Shown: positions 1-26,800 of the stretch, one piece after another
Layout of the letters: every line of letters begins with the position of its first letter
How positions within the stretch are numbered: position 1 is the first letter of the stretch
Assembly: GCA_009760855.2 (NCBI GenBank)
Contig: WPIO01000393.1
Location: forward strand, 7,501-60,928
Length of the DNA stretch: 53,428 bases
Origin: Cristatella mucedo
Taxonomy: Eukaryota > Bryozoa > Phylactolaemata > Cristatellidae
Direction of reading: 5' to 3'
Made by a program: the position numbers and the translations under genes
The notes under the pieces: model-generated
The model's input: only the letters and a program-made list of their open reading frames with translations
What the model was told of the DNA's origin: nothing
The model's database searches: none

Positions 1-66
1 GCACATTTCAATGGTCCGTTTCAACTGCACATGCTCTAGCGGCACGCGAAACTCAATACATTATCA

Positions 67-224
67 GCCGCGATGGCACACTAGGAAAGGCGGTTGCTTT
101 TCACGACATCGGACCCGAGATCGTACGTTCGAATCCTGCGGTGGGCGATTCCTATTGCCGCTGCAAGCGGTGGCGATCGCTGTAAAGGCTCTTCTGTCGC
201 TATACAAAATAAGCTATTAAATCA
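67..224 (+). repeat. tRNA-derived SINE, family S2 (copy a)
   Basis: This copy matches 46304-46463 over nearly its whole length: both open with GCCGCGATGGCACACTAGG, carry a B-box-like TTCGAATCCT in the middle, then a shared body with AAAGGCTCTTCTGTCGCT and end near a TTAAAT stretch. The head resembles a tRNA gene with pol III A and B boxes, but it cannot fold as an intact tRNA. A SINE is the simplest reading. The repetition is seen directly; the SINE class is inferred. Confidence 0.7.
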
Positions 225-371
225 GCTAAGTATTTCTTTCCTTGATATTGTTCGCTTGGTCGTCATACCGGTATCATCTTATTAGGACTATAAATATAAC
301 AAATGACACAGCGTAAGTGTGACGTCGGTGACATGTGGTTGCGGAACGATTCGCTCGCACACAGTAATCAA

Positions 372-431
372 AATTACATACATATATACATACATATACA
401 TACATATATATATATATACATATATATATAA
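372..431. repeat. TA/TACA-rich simple repeat
   Basis: Alternating TATA and TACA units form a microsatellite-like tract. Open frames through it are artefacts of the repeat. Confidence 0.9.
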
Positions 432-1847
432 TGTATATATTCTGATTCCTACCCGTATTCCTATTTATAGCTGCCTTTTACTGAGTTGCAGAAACGAAAC
501 ACAGCCCATGCAAAACGCCTACCTAACGACAGTAAAAGCAGCGTAATAGGCAATGGTCGGCGTTCACGCGGACGGTCTGTGCAAGAATAGGTTCAAAATA
601 CGTTTAACCGAGCTACTAGTACCTCTTCGCCAAAGCTTACAATCAAGAACTTAGGAACCACGCAAAGGAGTTCGGAACTAAACCTTGGCACTGCGACGCC
701 AGCAGTACAGCGATTGTTTTCTGTGAGCCGCGCGGTAGCGGAACTCGCGAATGTACAGATAGTTGGCGCCGTACAGACGAGGAATGGATGGCTTCGACTG
801 CTTCAAGGTGCTCGCTTCGAGCCACGTAAACCGCTGCCCGCTGCCAGCCCATATAAACTATGAGCTTAGTCGCTGAATCATAACTAAGAGCCGCTTATGA
901 GATAGCCGCGATAGGCCGCTGAGGCTTATGAGTTGTGCGTCTTATGAATTACGTATGACTTACGTATGACGTACGACCTGCAATTATGTAAAGCCAGGGC
1001 CTAACCGCAGTCGTTCTCTTGGAGTAACTGCCTGCCGGTCGGTGAGTCCTTTCGCTTAGCGCTTGCTGCTGTAAGCCTGTACGTGTCAGTTGTAAGGTGC
1101 CTGTTGTGTCGGCCGTAATATGTAGCCTAGTGCTGCACGAGTTCGGCCTCTACCCGAACCAGCGAGGGTCGCGCTGTCATAACACCGTCACTGTACCCAA
1201 GCGTAGCAAAGGCTCAGTAAGCCTGGGGCGGCTCTAACGCTATACGGCCAGCTAAGGGTCACCGGCAAGGGTCAAGCCTGACCCTTGACTTGAGACCGGA
1301 TGGGCGATCTTGCACATCGAACTGGACAACCGGGGTATCCGTAGTTCGTCAGTCGAGACGCGAGATCTGGCGCGAACGCGCGCGCGCTGTGTCCCGGTCG
1401 CTCAGTATCCGCGCCGTCGAAGGATGGATGGCTGCTGGCGTTCCTCTGCCGCGCCGTCGTCAACCGCGGAGGAAGGCAGAGAGGACCCGCAGCCCGAACG
1501 CATGGCTGGACGTAATAAGCACGCTCGCTGTTATGGCTTATGCATATACCGCGTTCCCCCGTAGCACGCTGTCCGTAGCCTACCGCTCTTCCGGAGCTCT
1601 TGGCCAGCTGACGCGTGCGACGCGCTAGTGTGACGCCTTCTTTACGCAGCCACTTTCGTACCCATGTCGTCGTGGTTGGTATTTGTCGGATAGATGTGGC
1701 CGGCGCCTTCAAGATCGCTTTGCTTCTGAGGGCGACCCTTCCTTTCTTTTTTCGGACAGCTTGCATCATCGCTTCCCATCTATCGTCCTTTCCTGTAGCC
1801 TGATGTACCCTGGCCTCCATTACTTAGTTCCCTCGTTGTTACTGTGG
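432..1847. other. Stretch without recognised gene
   Basis: No protein family, RNA gene or known repeat family was recognised. The open frames at 1272-1820 overlap on both strands, show no recognisable domain and look like chance frames in GC-rich sequence. Around 950-975 there are short reiterations of TACGTATGAC. Confidence 0.5.
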
Positions 1848-1965
1848 GCGTATGCGACGTGGGTTCGAATCCTGCATTGGGCGATCCATTATTGACAACT
1901 GAAAGCCGCGGCGATAGCCGTTAAGGCTCTTCGGCTGCTAAGCTAATGCGACTGTTAAATCAAAT
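1848..1965 (+). repeat. SINE family S2, 5'-truncated copy
   Basis: This copy begins inside the family at the B-box segment (TGGGTTCGAATCCTGCATTG) and continues with the same body (AAAGCCG, TTAAGGCTCTTC) and ending (GACTGTTAAAT) as 67-224 and 46304-46463. The tRNA-like first half is missing. Confidence 0.6.
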
Positions 1966-3318
1966 GTTGATCTATTTAATTTTTTTAATTTAATCAAGCT
2001 GCCGCTCGTCCTGCTCTAGCCCGCGACAGTGACGTGGCAGCGGGCGGCGTAGCCGGGACAAGGTGTGCTCGGGCGGGGAATAATCTTCCTCAGTCTCGGT
2101 TACACTGCTAATGTCTCGCGGAAGTCGCTTTCTTGACACCCGATTTCACTTCATTCAAGGAACGTCCCTATATTTAATACATACACGAGAAACTATTAAG
2201 AATCATAATTTTTAATATTTATTTCTATGCAATGACAGTGTATTTATTGTTCAAATCAAATTTTTTACTCTGCTCGGGGACAGGCACCAGCCCGCGGACG
2301 CACCCCTTTCTGGCTCCCCGTCTTGAAATAGGTCCCTTGAAATCAGTTTGTAAATATATTTATACATAAGCTGGGTAATTGTGTTTCTCAATAGCGATAT
2401 GAGATAAGGTTCTGGAGATGCTTGCATTTCTTGAGTGGCTATCATCACAAGCCCTCAGTCCTGTAGGCTTATCGACGATCAGGTTGCACGCATGAGGTCA
2501 CAAAAACTTTTTTGTAAGTCACTCACGAATATAAGCAGATTCTATTGCACAGATGAAACTTAAAAATAAGCTGCAGTTAACCTCATTTTCGGCTGGGCAC
2601 ACCTGTCCGCTGTTTTAGTCGCGTAAGGCACGCGCTGCTATACCGGTAGGAGCTTGTAACGCGGCAATTTGGCATTGACACGCCCACCTTTTGTAAACTG
2701 TTAACTCCCCGTCAACCCAGCCATAGGGTAAAGAGAAGTATTGATAAAAATTTCCAATGAATTCTCATGAAATATTTCAGCGACTGTCGTTTAGACTACT
2801 AGGTTCATCTGGTGCTGTCAGGAACTATTCTTTCGGCTCAAGCGCCTGTGGTTAGCCGCGCCCACTATTTAAAATCGTAAAGGGCAAGAGCCAACGCACC
2901 ATCATAACAAATGCAGAATGACTATATAGTAACGAATTTCATCTAAAGCATATCTATGCAGCCAATTTTCGGGTTCACTATAGCTGCACGTGCTAGGCAG
3001 CGGCGAACTGTGTCAGCGGCTATCGCCGCCATATATCTATGCCCGAGCTCGAGTTTGGCGCCATCTCAGTCGGATGAAGGAGCTCGTAGCGCGTAAACCC
3101 GAAATCTTAGGAATAACGCTTAATGTAAGATAAACACCTCAATATGCATTTAAAAAAGTTTATAATTTTTTCAAACTATACATTCTTCTTTATTGGTTAT
3201 AGAAAAGGCGTTTCATACGGCATAGTGCGGTAGAGGCCATCTTTCGCGGCGGAGGTGCATAGCGAGTACAGTTTGAAGGCGGCACTTTCTCGGGAGTTGC
3301 GTCCGCCCGCGCTGTGGA
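1966..3318. other. Stretch upstream of GLYR1 without recognised gene
   Basis: No gene or repeat family recognised. Base composition rises sharply in GC from about 3200 toward the GLYR1 start codon, as expected for a CpG-rich promoter/5'UTR, but no TATA box, initiator or other specific element can be defended. Confidence 0.45.
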
Positions 3319-17513
<14,195 letters not shown>

Positions 17514-20500
17514 GTGAGCAAAGTCAGTCCGAAGGTCGCTCGAGTTAGCCTCTCGAGTAGCTCCATTCTCGGTTCGTTGCGTTCTTCTGGTTTCTCCGCT
17601 TGGCTTCTTCTCGTCTTCATTTAAGAAGCCAGCTTCTTAAATGAGTGGTCTGACAGAAGGAGTCCCACCCTCTTTCAGTATACATTTACTGCATAGTTGT
17701 GCTGGGCAGCAGTTTATTAAGGCATATCCAAAAGAGAAAAGTAGACAAACAAAGTTTTTCGGTTGACAACCAGTAAGTAGATACATCGCCAGACCTTCGT
17801 TAATGAGACCGCAAAAGAAGCTTCACAACCTTTAACATGGTTGGTTATCAATATCGGTAATAATATCGCAAGGCCTTCCCTGGCTGGCAGTCTCCACTTA
17901 TACCCAGGTGCATCTTGTCATCGTGAATTGGCTGTTCGTTGGAGCCACATTTTCTGAAACTCGCATGCTGCTGCGCGGTGGAGAAGTGGCGGCAGCGGCG
18001 TAGGACATGCAGCGCTCTGCATGCTGCGATGCGGCCCCGGCTGGCTACTGCCGCGTTGCACGGTCGCTCGGCCCCTGAGAGTCAGCGGCGACTCGGTGAT
18101 AGAGGCGATTGAGAATGCTTGTGCGAGCAGATTTATAAAATGAACGATCAAATTTAGCACCACCCCTCGCGTTGGCTGCATTGCAAGGTTGCTGCCACCC
18201 GGCAGTCGGGCGCAGTAATGCTGGGAGTAAACTGGCGGCTGGTTTAGAACGTTAGCCTTCGGCTTCAGAGGACGAGAGCTCGAATAGCGAGAGACAGCTG
18301 CCAGACGTGTTCTTCTTTATCGCTAGCAACTGCTGCGATATCTGCCCTGCCCCTCCCCCCCGGGCAGCCGACTCGGATGGTGCTACGCACGCGAGCAAAG
18401 CATCTGTCGGTTAATTTGATTTTTTTTCGACCAATACACAAGAGCAGCTAGCTAACAAGCAGTCCACTCGCTCCCCCGCGCCGCCGAGTCTGAACTAGGG
18501 TGGTGGTGCCACTGCTCGACCCGGTGCCTGCGGAATGCTGTCGGTTCTGTGCCTGAATGGAGCTCGGGCAGACAGCGTGCGCTTTCGGCTAGCTCGCGTT
18601 CCGTGCCGCTCAGCGCTGCCGCTTCAGCATGCAATGGCTGCCGCCATATCTCGCGTTGCAGTTCTATAAACTGGCCAAGTCGCGAGGCTTTGGCTCCATG
18701 GACGTGTCGGCAATATGGAAAGCTGCTCAGCAGCAGTGATTGGCTGCAGCAGGGCCAGACAGACAGCGGTGCCCCCAGCTCAGTGCTCGTCTTTTGCCAA
18801 TGACTCGGGAGTCGGCGATGCCTAACATTTAGGCATCGTCGACACGTGACTGGCACAGCCAACCCACGGGGCCAGCTGCGAATCGCCGTCGGCCGCTGTC
18901 GAATGGGCGGCCGTTGCCCCGACATCGAAGTGGCTGCCGCATGTGTGCAGCATCGGTTCCTTTTCCGTTTTTTCGACTGCCTGGCACCGGAACTGCCCGC
19001 TGTGCAGCCACGAGCTGGGCATGCACACGCCCTGCGGAGGCGGAGGCACCGCCTGTGCTCCATTTGCCAGGACTCGTTATTTGAGAGCGACTGTCGGCTG
19101 CTCGGTGCGCGGCTTTTCCAAAGATTTCCGTGTTTCGTGATGCACTGTCCTCGTAGAGTCCTCGTAGAGTCCTCGTAGACTGGTAAGCAGCAGCAGCCGC
19201 CGTCGTCACTTTCCAAACAAGTGGCGACAGCGGCTCTGGTTGCCACTACGCCGCGCTGCGGTGGCGGCACGTCACGAGCTGCTGCTGCTGCAGCCGTTGG
19301 CCTGCCAGCACACGGTGAACTAGCTGCACAGCACGTTGCGTCTCCAGACGTCGTGTGCACTTCCGCGCCGATTCGCTTCACTCGGTAGCGCCTCGGTTGG
19401 CCGTTGCTCGCTGCATCCGTCTCTTATGCTTTTTCCTTGTTTTTTTTAAATCGCAGCTCCTGCGAATGTCAACTTTTGAGAGGCGCGAGAGCACGGGTCG
19501 CTGAAGTCGCAAGGAACGGCCACTCGGGCCGTTATTTTTACAGATAAAATTGCACGCACGTGTCTCGCGCTCGCGTTTGTGCTGCCCTCGCTTTTCCGGC
19601 AATGTGGATCGGTCGACGCACCGGCGGCAGAGAAGTCGGTCCTCAATTGTTGGCTTGCTCCCTCGTCGTAGCGTCTAGCAACGCGATCCTGGTCAATGTT
19701 CCTCTAGGCGACGTCACAGCCGGATTTTAGGCCCTCTCTCCCCGGCCCCCCCCCCCCCGTTAGCACGGTCGCATCGGGAGATGGGGACTGGGAAGGCCTT
19801 CAGCAGCAGACTGAGGCTTCCAGAAGCTTCCCTGCATCCGGGGCTCCTCATCTGCTCTCAGAAATACAAATATAAGGCATGCCGGCTTTAGTGGGTGGAG
19901 CCTCCTTACAGCAGCAGCTGCAGCACAATGTTGGTGACTTGTGAGTCACGAGTGATAGTAACAGAGTGCCTTTCGTAGGCACAGGTTGTAGAGGCGTTAA
20001 GCACAAGAATTGACAGAAATGTTGACCTGTTTCTACTGCTTCTTCGTAGCACGATCCTCTCCAGGTGGCCATTTTCAGTCTCAGTAGGCATGACTTATTT
20101 TTTCAGTGAACCCATATCATGCATATCGCTGCGTATTAAAATTAATAATTATATAATAAATTGATAAAAATTAAATACATATGCATGCAGGCGATGCATG
20201 TACAGCTGCACGTGTGAACTCTAAATGAGCATAGATAACCCGGAATTTGGAAGACTAAAGCTTCCAGAAGCTTCCCTGCATCCGGGGTTTCTCCTTTACC
20301 TTCCAAGACTGAGTGGGTGCTACACTCCAGTGCACTCACTAAGATAAAGCTGATTTCTGTGTATTGTACAACCAAACGTGACAAGCGAAGTTTGCTAAGA
20401 AAAACCGTCGAGGGCGGAAAGCAACAAAAAACTGCAGCACAAGGAAGCATCCAGAAAGAACGCGAGAGTCGGCTGGAGGAGAGAATAGCATGAGCTCTGT

Positions 20501-20730
20501 AGCCTACGACGAAGGTAAGCAGGCAGCTGCTCAAGGCGTCTTTTAAGTAAACGATGGCAGCAGCTAATGTACTGCTTCGAAGGCAGGCGACGGCTGAGAC
20601 TGTCAGCAGCTGAGGCACAGTTTGCTCGGTTGATGCTCAAACCGGTAGCCGTCCTTAAGCAAATGGGGACATGTGACGGGTGTCTTTGATTTAAAGACAA
20701 ACTAAGCATCCCTGTTAATTGTAGCGTAAC
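17514..20730. other. GLYR1 3' side / intergenic stretch
   Basis: The terminal GLYR1 exon should lie here or further toward 22.8 kb but was not found. A minus-strand frame at 18452-19381 and its plus-strand shadows show no recognisable domain. A segment of about 30 bases (CTTCCAGAAGCTTCCCTGCA) occurs at both 19816 and 20260. Confidence 0.5.
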
Positions 20731-21197
20731 GTATCTCCGTCTGTAACTCTACAAAGACTATACGGTTGATACATAGGAGAGTTTTGCGGTTGTAAGGCAT
20801 TCCATTTTAACGGAGCGAGCGGAGGCTGGCAGTGGCGTCGGCGAGCCGTACAGTTCGGTCCCGCTCGTCGCCGCCAGGCACACGTTCGTAAACGTCAAAG
20901 CGGGCGCACCCTACGGCATGCGTTCCTGCGAATGAGTGCGAAGCCTCAGAGGTCTACTGAGTGTAACTCAATCGCAAGAGATTTCGTTACGCCCTAATAC
21001 GAACTAAATAAAGCTCGGAATACGAGCAAAGGTGGGTTTAGAGGGCAGAGGCACAGCCCGCTGGGGGAATGTCCGTACCCCGAGTTTAGCATACACTCAA
21101 CCTAAAAGCGTTTGGGTAGACATTTGGTAGCCAACAGACTCGATCTCTTGCAACAATAATAAAGTGAGAAGCGTGGCCGAGTCAGGAGAGCAGTTGG
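20731..21197 (-). repeat. LINE family B 3' fragment interrupted by a ~300-bp insert
   Basis: 20731-20787 matches the family 3' end (TCTGTAACTCTACAAAGACT ... GGAGAGTTTTG), and 21090-21197 resumes it (GGTAGCCAACAGACTCGATC). The GC-rich 300 bases between them are unrelated to the element. Confidence 0.6.
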
Positions 21198-22837
21198 GAA
21201 TTGCTAACTGCAGATGTTCTCATGGGTTGTTGGTATTACTTCGAACACGAGAGTTACGCCTAGACAGAAATGGAGCTAATAAGATCCAAGTTAGTCTTTC
21301 CGAGACTCTGCTTGCTTGAATCGTTGGCAAGGCTTTAGAAATATGAAAGTAGTATAATAATACTATTGGTGCCAGACGGGCACTGACTGTATGAGCGGAC
21401 ACGGGACTCAATTCTCTTCGTGAGTGGAATGCAGCCTTGCTACTTGTGCTTGCTGCTGCAGCCCCCAACTTTTCAGCAGGAAGTGCCTGGAAAGATATCA
21501 AGTTCTCTTATGAAAGTATACAGCTTGTAATTCTTATTCATACGGTGTATAGCTCTTTCTCTCTTCCTATGCTAGCACCTTACATTAGACAGACTTTCGT
21601 ACGTTGCTCAAGGTCCCATGACGTTGTAACTCCAGTTGGGAGGAAGAGAACATCTGTCTGGTAGGGTAGCAGCATTTGTCCGGCGGCAAAGGAACGAGAG
21701 CCGTTTAAGTGCGTGGGCGATTCCGACTGGAGGCCTGGGGGGACCCTAGAAATTACTTCGGAAGTGTAACAATTTCGGCTAAGCAGGGAGCGCTGGGTTT
21801 TCCAAGCCCCGTGAGACCCAGGATTTTTTCAACACCTGCGAAACCAGAGCAGGATACACTCGAGCAGGAGGTCAAGAGAGAATTTTCTAAGTCCATACGA
21901 CCAGCAGAATGAAGTTCAGAGCTACAAATATTGAGCTTTGACTGCAGCTGCCAATTGCTCTACTGGAGACTTTCCAATGGACGATCGTGCCTAATCTGTG
22001 TTCATAATCATGTGCCACTCAGCTTCATCCTCCCAACGAATGCCAAGAAAGCATAGGGTATGCAGACCTGATGGAAGGCCAAGCAGCCCAGTCTCATCAC
22101 TAGAATAGTGCAGATCGATTACTATTATTTTTTACATAACCTGATGGTGAAGCATCAAGTAACACGAGCAAAGGCTTCCCAAGGATGCTTTGCCGAGACG
22201 GAAGCATGGTGATCCTAGAACAATGCAGCTGCATCGCCTAGCCCTACGCATACCAATGCAAGCCAACACCAAGTGAAACTACAAACGATCTAAGCGACCT
22301 GTTTTGGCTACAACGCCCTGTGAACGCTTGCTGCTTACAGCGTGGTCTGCTGGTTGGAAGCACCGAACGACTAAGGCAACTAGCTAGATCGAGCTCCAGT
22401 GAGTTCAACACGACCTCGAACTCGCATCGTCATCTATCGTACCGTGTCAACCAAGCAACGTCCTACACGACTCTTTGCTGCCTGGCAGCGCCTGAAAACA
22501 GATCGCCAATCATCCTCGATTGCCAAGTGCTAAATATATGCACGTCCACTCAATCAAATAGCCGCCACCGGAATTGCACCGATTGATTTATTTCATCAGC
22601 AGGCAGGCATTGTCAGCCAATCAGCGAATCGATCAGCAAGCACCGATTCAAAGTGGGAGCCGTGGCCGCTGTGACGCCTCACACGATGCAGCAGCCACGC
22701 AGCCTTTTAGCGCGGAATGACATGCATATCCCGGCGCTCGCCGGCACTTGTCGCTGAAAGACACGGGCAGATCGGGGGGGGGGGGGGGGAGGGAGGGACC
22801 CGGGCGAGGGCAGGGGACAGAGGGACCCGGGCGACTT
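21198..22837. other. Stretch between GLYR1 and TTC14 without recognised gene
   Basis: No gene or repeat family recognised. A G-run lies at about 22776-22790. Open frames here match nothing that I know. Confidence 0.5.
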
Positions 22838-23113
22838 TCAGCTGGCTGCGCCACCACGAGCCGTGCCCACCTTTTTCTTCTGCTTCAGCTGCTGCAGGAA
22901 CAGCTCCATCTCCACGAGAGCTGCTGCTCGCTGCGTCGCCGTCACAGCAGCTGCGCCCACGGACGACTCGCTGCCTCGTCCAGCGGCGGAGGCGGCATCG
23001 CCAGGCTTGGGCGCCGAGTCGCTGACGGCGACCCCGTCGCCAGCATCCACGTCGAGGCGGCCGCTCTTTGCTGCCGCAGAGAGTTTCTCTCTTCGCTGAC
23101 GCTCTGCTGCGCT
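22838..23113 (-). CDS. TTC14: Probable TTC14 terminal exon
   Basis: After acceptor GTTCCAG the frame reads [18 protein letters not shown] and ends [17 protein letters not shown] plus a few residues and a stop. A charged C-terminal helix of this sort closes TTC14 proteins. The phase relation to the preceding known exon is unresolved, so another exon may lie between. Confidence 0.45.
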   Translation of the reverse strand, partial: SAAERQRREKLSAAAKSGRLDVDAGDGVAVSDSAPKPGDAASAAGRGSESSVGAAAVTATQRAAALVEMELFLQQLKQKKKVGTARGGAAS

Positions 23114-23849
23114 CTGGAACGGCGATGCGGAGAAACGGCCAGCGGGCGCAAAAACCGAGGGCGCAGCCAGCCAGTCGGCAACCCGCGGTTTCGCAAAAGC
23201 CGCGCGTACTTAGGCAGCCAAGGAGCAGCGCCGTAGGAGCCGCTGCCGTCGCCGAAGTGGCTGCCGTCGTCGCTTCGCAGGACGAAGGCGCGGTCCTAAA
23301 AAAAAAAAAGAAGAAAAGGAATCGGGTCGACATTGCGAAGGCAAAGGTCGACGTCTCGGACGAAAGCAAATAAATCTAGATGCTAGTCAAGACGCTGCAT
23401 GCAGTCAACGCAGTGCTCTCAAGGTCGACGGGAAGCAAAGAGATCCTTGAAGGAGGAAAACCGGGGCACGCGGTCAGGTTGGGAAGCCACGCCGGAAGCA
23501 GAAGACCGTGCCTTTAGTTCGTATGCTCCCTAAGCCTGGAACTACCTCCGACTCGCGTCACGACATCTCTTGATTTGACCACATTAAAAAAGAAATTAAT
23601 GACGCATCTGTTTATCACAGCATTTAGTGGGCCCGCATGCTTTGACGTTAATGTGCTTTATGCGTGCTGACACTGGGCATGCTGCTCCTAACCGTACTTG
23701 CGTGCTGACCCTGTGCATGCCACTCCAAGCCTTGTCATTCTTGTTGTTCATTGAGCATGCAAGCATTAACCATTCGATCGTGCTTACTTTGCAGAAAATG
23801 TAAAGTGCCTAGAAAGAGATTGAATTTTCTGAGGGTGCTACATAAAACG

Positions 23850-23880
<31 letters not shown>

Positions 23881-26800
23881 TTCACGGCTATTTCCGTCAC
23901 AGCAGCACACAGCAAGTATGACGGCATGCCGGTCTGAGGGTATGACGGACATGCGTACTTCGATACTGGTCGAGAATGGAAGCAGGAAGCTGAGCAGTTA
24001 GCAGGCAGGCAGGCAGAAAGCGGTCGGAGCACATCCATCCTCGGAGCACAACCTCACGAGAGCAGCCGGGAGCGCACGATCGGCGCTGCCCACGGAGCAG
24101 GCCGGTGCTTTCGTTCTCCGCAGAGACGCCGGCGAGCACCGAGCACTCTCGCATGCCGAGAGACACGTGTTCCAACGCAGCCTCAGCTGCACGGCTCCAC
24201 AGCAAGCGCGCTGGACACTCACACTCTCCTCCACCTTCGGCGGCGATGCCACTCACCTCTTCCGGACCGGCAGAGCGCCCCACGAGCAAAGCGCAGCCGT
24301 CGCTGCCGGACGAACGCCGCCGCCCTCCCGCTGCTTCGCAGTCTTTCCTTCCGTCACGGTCAGGCACAGCTAGCCGGGCGTCGAAGCTGCTGCCGCCGCC
24401 GCCACCTTTGTCCGAGCGGGCAACGGTGGAGGTGTCTCGCTCACGCCGATCCGAGCGCGGCCGGACGGACGCTTGGCTCATCTGCCACCGCTTCGGCGTC
24501 ATCTGCTCGCCGAGGCCGCTTGCGTGCGGCAGAGGGCGACCTCCGCTTCTTCTCGCTGCTTCTTCTGCCGAAGCTGTCGCTGCTGCTGTCGCTGCTGCTG
24601 CTGCTGTCACTGTCGCTGCTGCTGCTGTGACGTCTCTTCTTCTTCTTTTTCTTCTGCTTCTTCTTCTTTTTGTCCCGTCGATAGATTCCCTGCGCGGCGC
24701 TTGACGCTGTCCTGTCGCCACGGCTGCGGCCGAGCGCCGCGCTCGACGAATCGCTTCGACTGCTTCGCTGCTTGCGGCGGCTTACGCTTCGGCTGCCGCC
24801 GTCGCTGCTGTCGTCGCCGTCGCGCTTTTCGTCGCTGCCGTCGCGACGCCGCGATCGGGACGCGCTCGATCGAGACCCGTTCGGGCTGCTGCTGCTGCCT
24901 CTGCCGCTCCGAGATCGCCGCGGCGATCGCGCACGGTCGCCCGAACGCTGCCACATCGCGTCGTCGCACCAATCGGCCTCGCTCGGCTTCGCCGGACGCC
25001 GGCGGCGGCAATGCGATGCTCCTCCTCCGGCTGCCGCCTCGAACGCGGCGGCGGCGCTGCCGAGGCGACGAGGCGCCGATCGGTGCAGGGGCGGCGATGT
25101 TGGAGGCTGCGAGCCGTGGCAGGGCCGAGCCGACGGCGAACAGCCGACGCCTGACTGCCCGGTCCGTCCGGCGACGGCTGCTTCCGCCGCCGGAGCGGGC
25201 GGCGGGACGGCGCAGGTGAAGGCCTCACGCTCGATTTTGCTCTCCAGGTCGTGCAGGCACCGCCTGGCCTCGGCACTGTGCCGGTCCAGCGCCAGCGCCT
25301 TTGCGTAGCGCTCCTTCGCCCGGTCGTCGTCGCCTGCCAACTCGAACCTGGAAGCAGGCATTCGAGCATCAGAGGTGTGGCGAAGGCCGATCGTGCACGG
25401 CCTACGGTCGCATTGCACAGAGGGCGCTGTCACTCTCTGCAGCACTGCCCTCGCACGCTGCAGCGCCCAGCAGCAAGTGCTCACTCTTTCCCGTAGGCCA
25501 CCAGCGTTTGAACGAGGTAGCTCCTCGCATTGGGGTGACTGGGAGCATACTGCAGAGCCTTCTCGAAGTCCTCGATCGCTTTTGAGTAGCTCTCGTTATT
25601 GGCGAAACTGGGAAAGGCAGGAGATCAACGAGGACAAGTCAGCGACGTCAGCTGCTGCTGTGGCCAATTTCTAGCACTTCGGGCGGTCCGAAAAAAAAAA
25701 AACTCGCTGGGCACACTCGTGGCAACCGGCTTTTCGATCCATCGTTAACAAACTGCACAGCCCGAAGATCGGAGCCGATCGAGAAGGCCAGGCCTGGGTG
25801 CCGGGAAGGCACGGTTCTCGCACTGGACGACCCAGGTCGCGGGTTCGAGACCTGCACGGGCCGATCCTTTGGTGTCCTCTGCAGGCAAGAAGAGGGGCGC
25901 TGGGGCACAGCCAAGGCGGGCCCTTCTGCAGATACAGAGACGAGGCGACTCTTACTTTTCTTTAGTTATTAGCTACTCGGTCGACGTGCACACAGCAGGC
26001 CTACTTCAGGAGGGTACTCCAGCAGTTCTTACTAGTTCTTACAACACCATCTGGCTCGGTAGGAAATGTCATCTAGATTACACTTCCGAACTTCATCTGA
26101 TGCTCGATCCATTTGAACTTGCCTATTACTGACCCTTTCCAACCGGCTGCACTTCATCAAGGACAACTATAATCGGCTCTGAGAGTCGAAAAGGGTTGGC
26201 GATTCAATAATAATAATAATAATGCATTTGTATAGCGCCCTCAGAGAACTAGATATATTTCTAGGCACTTTACGTTTGCTGCAAAGGAAATGCACAAAAA
26301 ACGTGGTATCACGTTTTTTGTGCATTTCGAAAGTACGAGCTGGTTTTGACCGAACATTCAACTATCCCGACAAGATGGCAGAACTGGAAACATAAGCATA
26401 TCACGACACTCTTGCAAGGCCTTGATGAGAATGACAAAAATAATAGTAGTAATAATAATAACACATCTGCAAAGCACTCTACAATTACTCAAATTTCTTT
26501 CTGGGAACTTGGTTACGCTATAAAGGAAGCACGTCGATTGGTTAGTGATAGCATGAAAAGCTTCTGCAAGGGTGAGCAAATCAAGAACTGTTCACGTGGG
26601 CAAAGTGAAGGCTGTGAGAAACAAGTACGTATTTAGCACGGAGTAATGAGGCGGATGCTCTATATCTAAGCAAGCCTGCATTTTCGTGACGTTACGAAGC
26701 TGGCGAAGTGGCGCTGAGGCGCAGCAAAAGCTCGTGGGTCCAACTCGATTGAAGCCGTATCCCTGTCTAAGCAGCACCGATTGTTTGCAATGTCACATAG

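Noticed and set aside
18452-19381. 309-codon minus-strand frame and a plus-strand frame with CSICQDSLFESDC and FPCFVMHC, resembling a RING-type zinc site
   Set aside because: The spacing of Cys/His is incomplete, no flanking exon supports it, and both strands are open because of composition. Not enough for a call.
22707-23369. 220-codon minus-strand frame in the frame adjacent to the TTC14 terminal exon
   Set aside because: It starts in a Phe run from a poly-A tract and has no recognisable domain. The neighbouring frame with RQRREKL and [11 protein letters not shown] is more protein-like.
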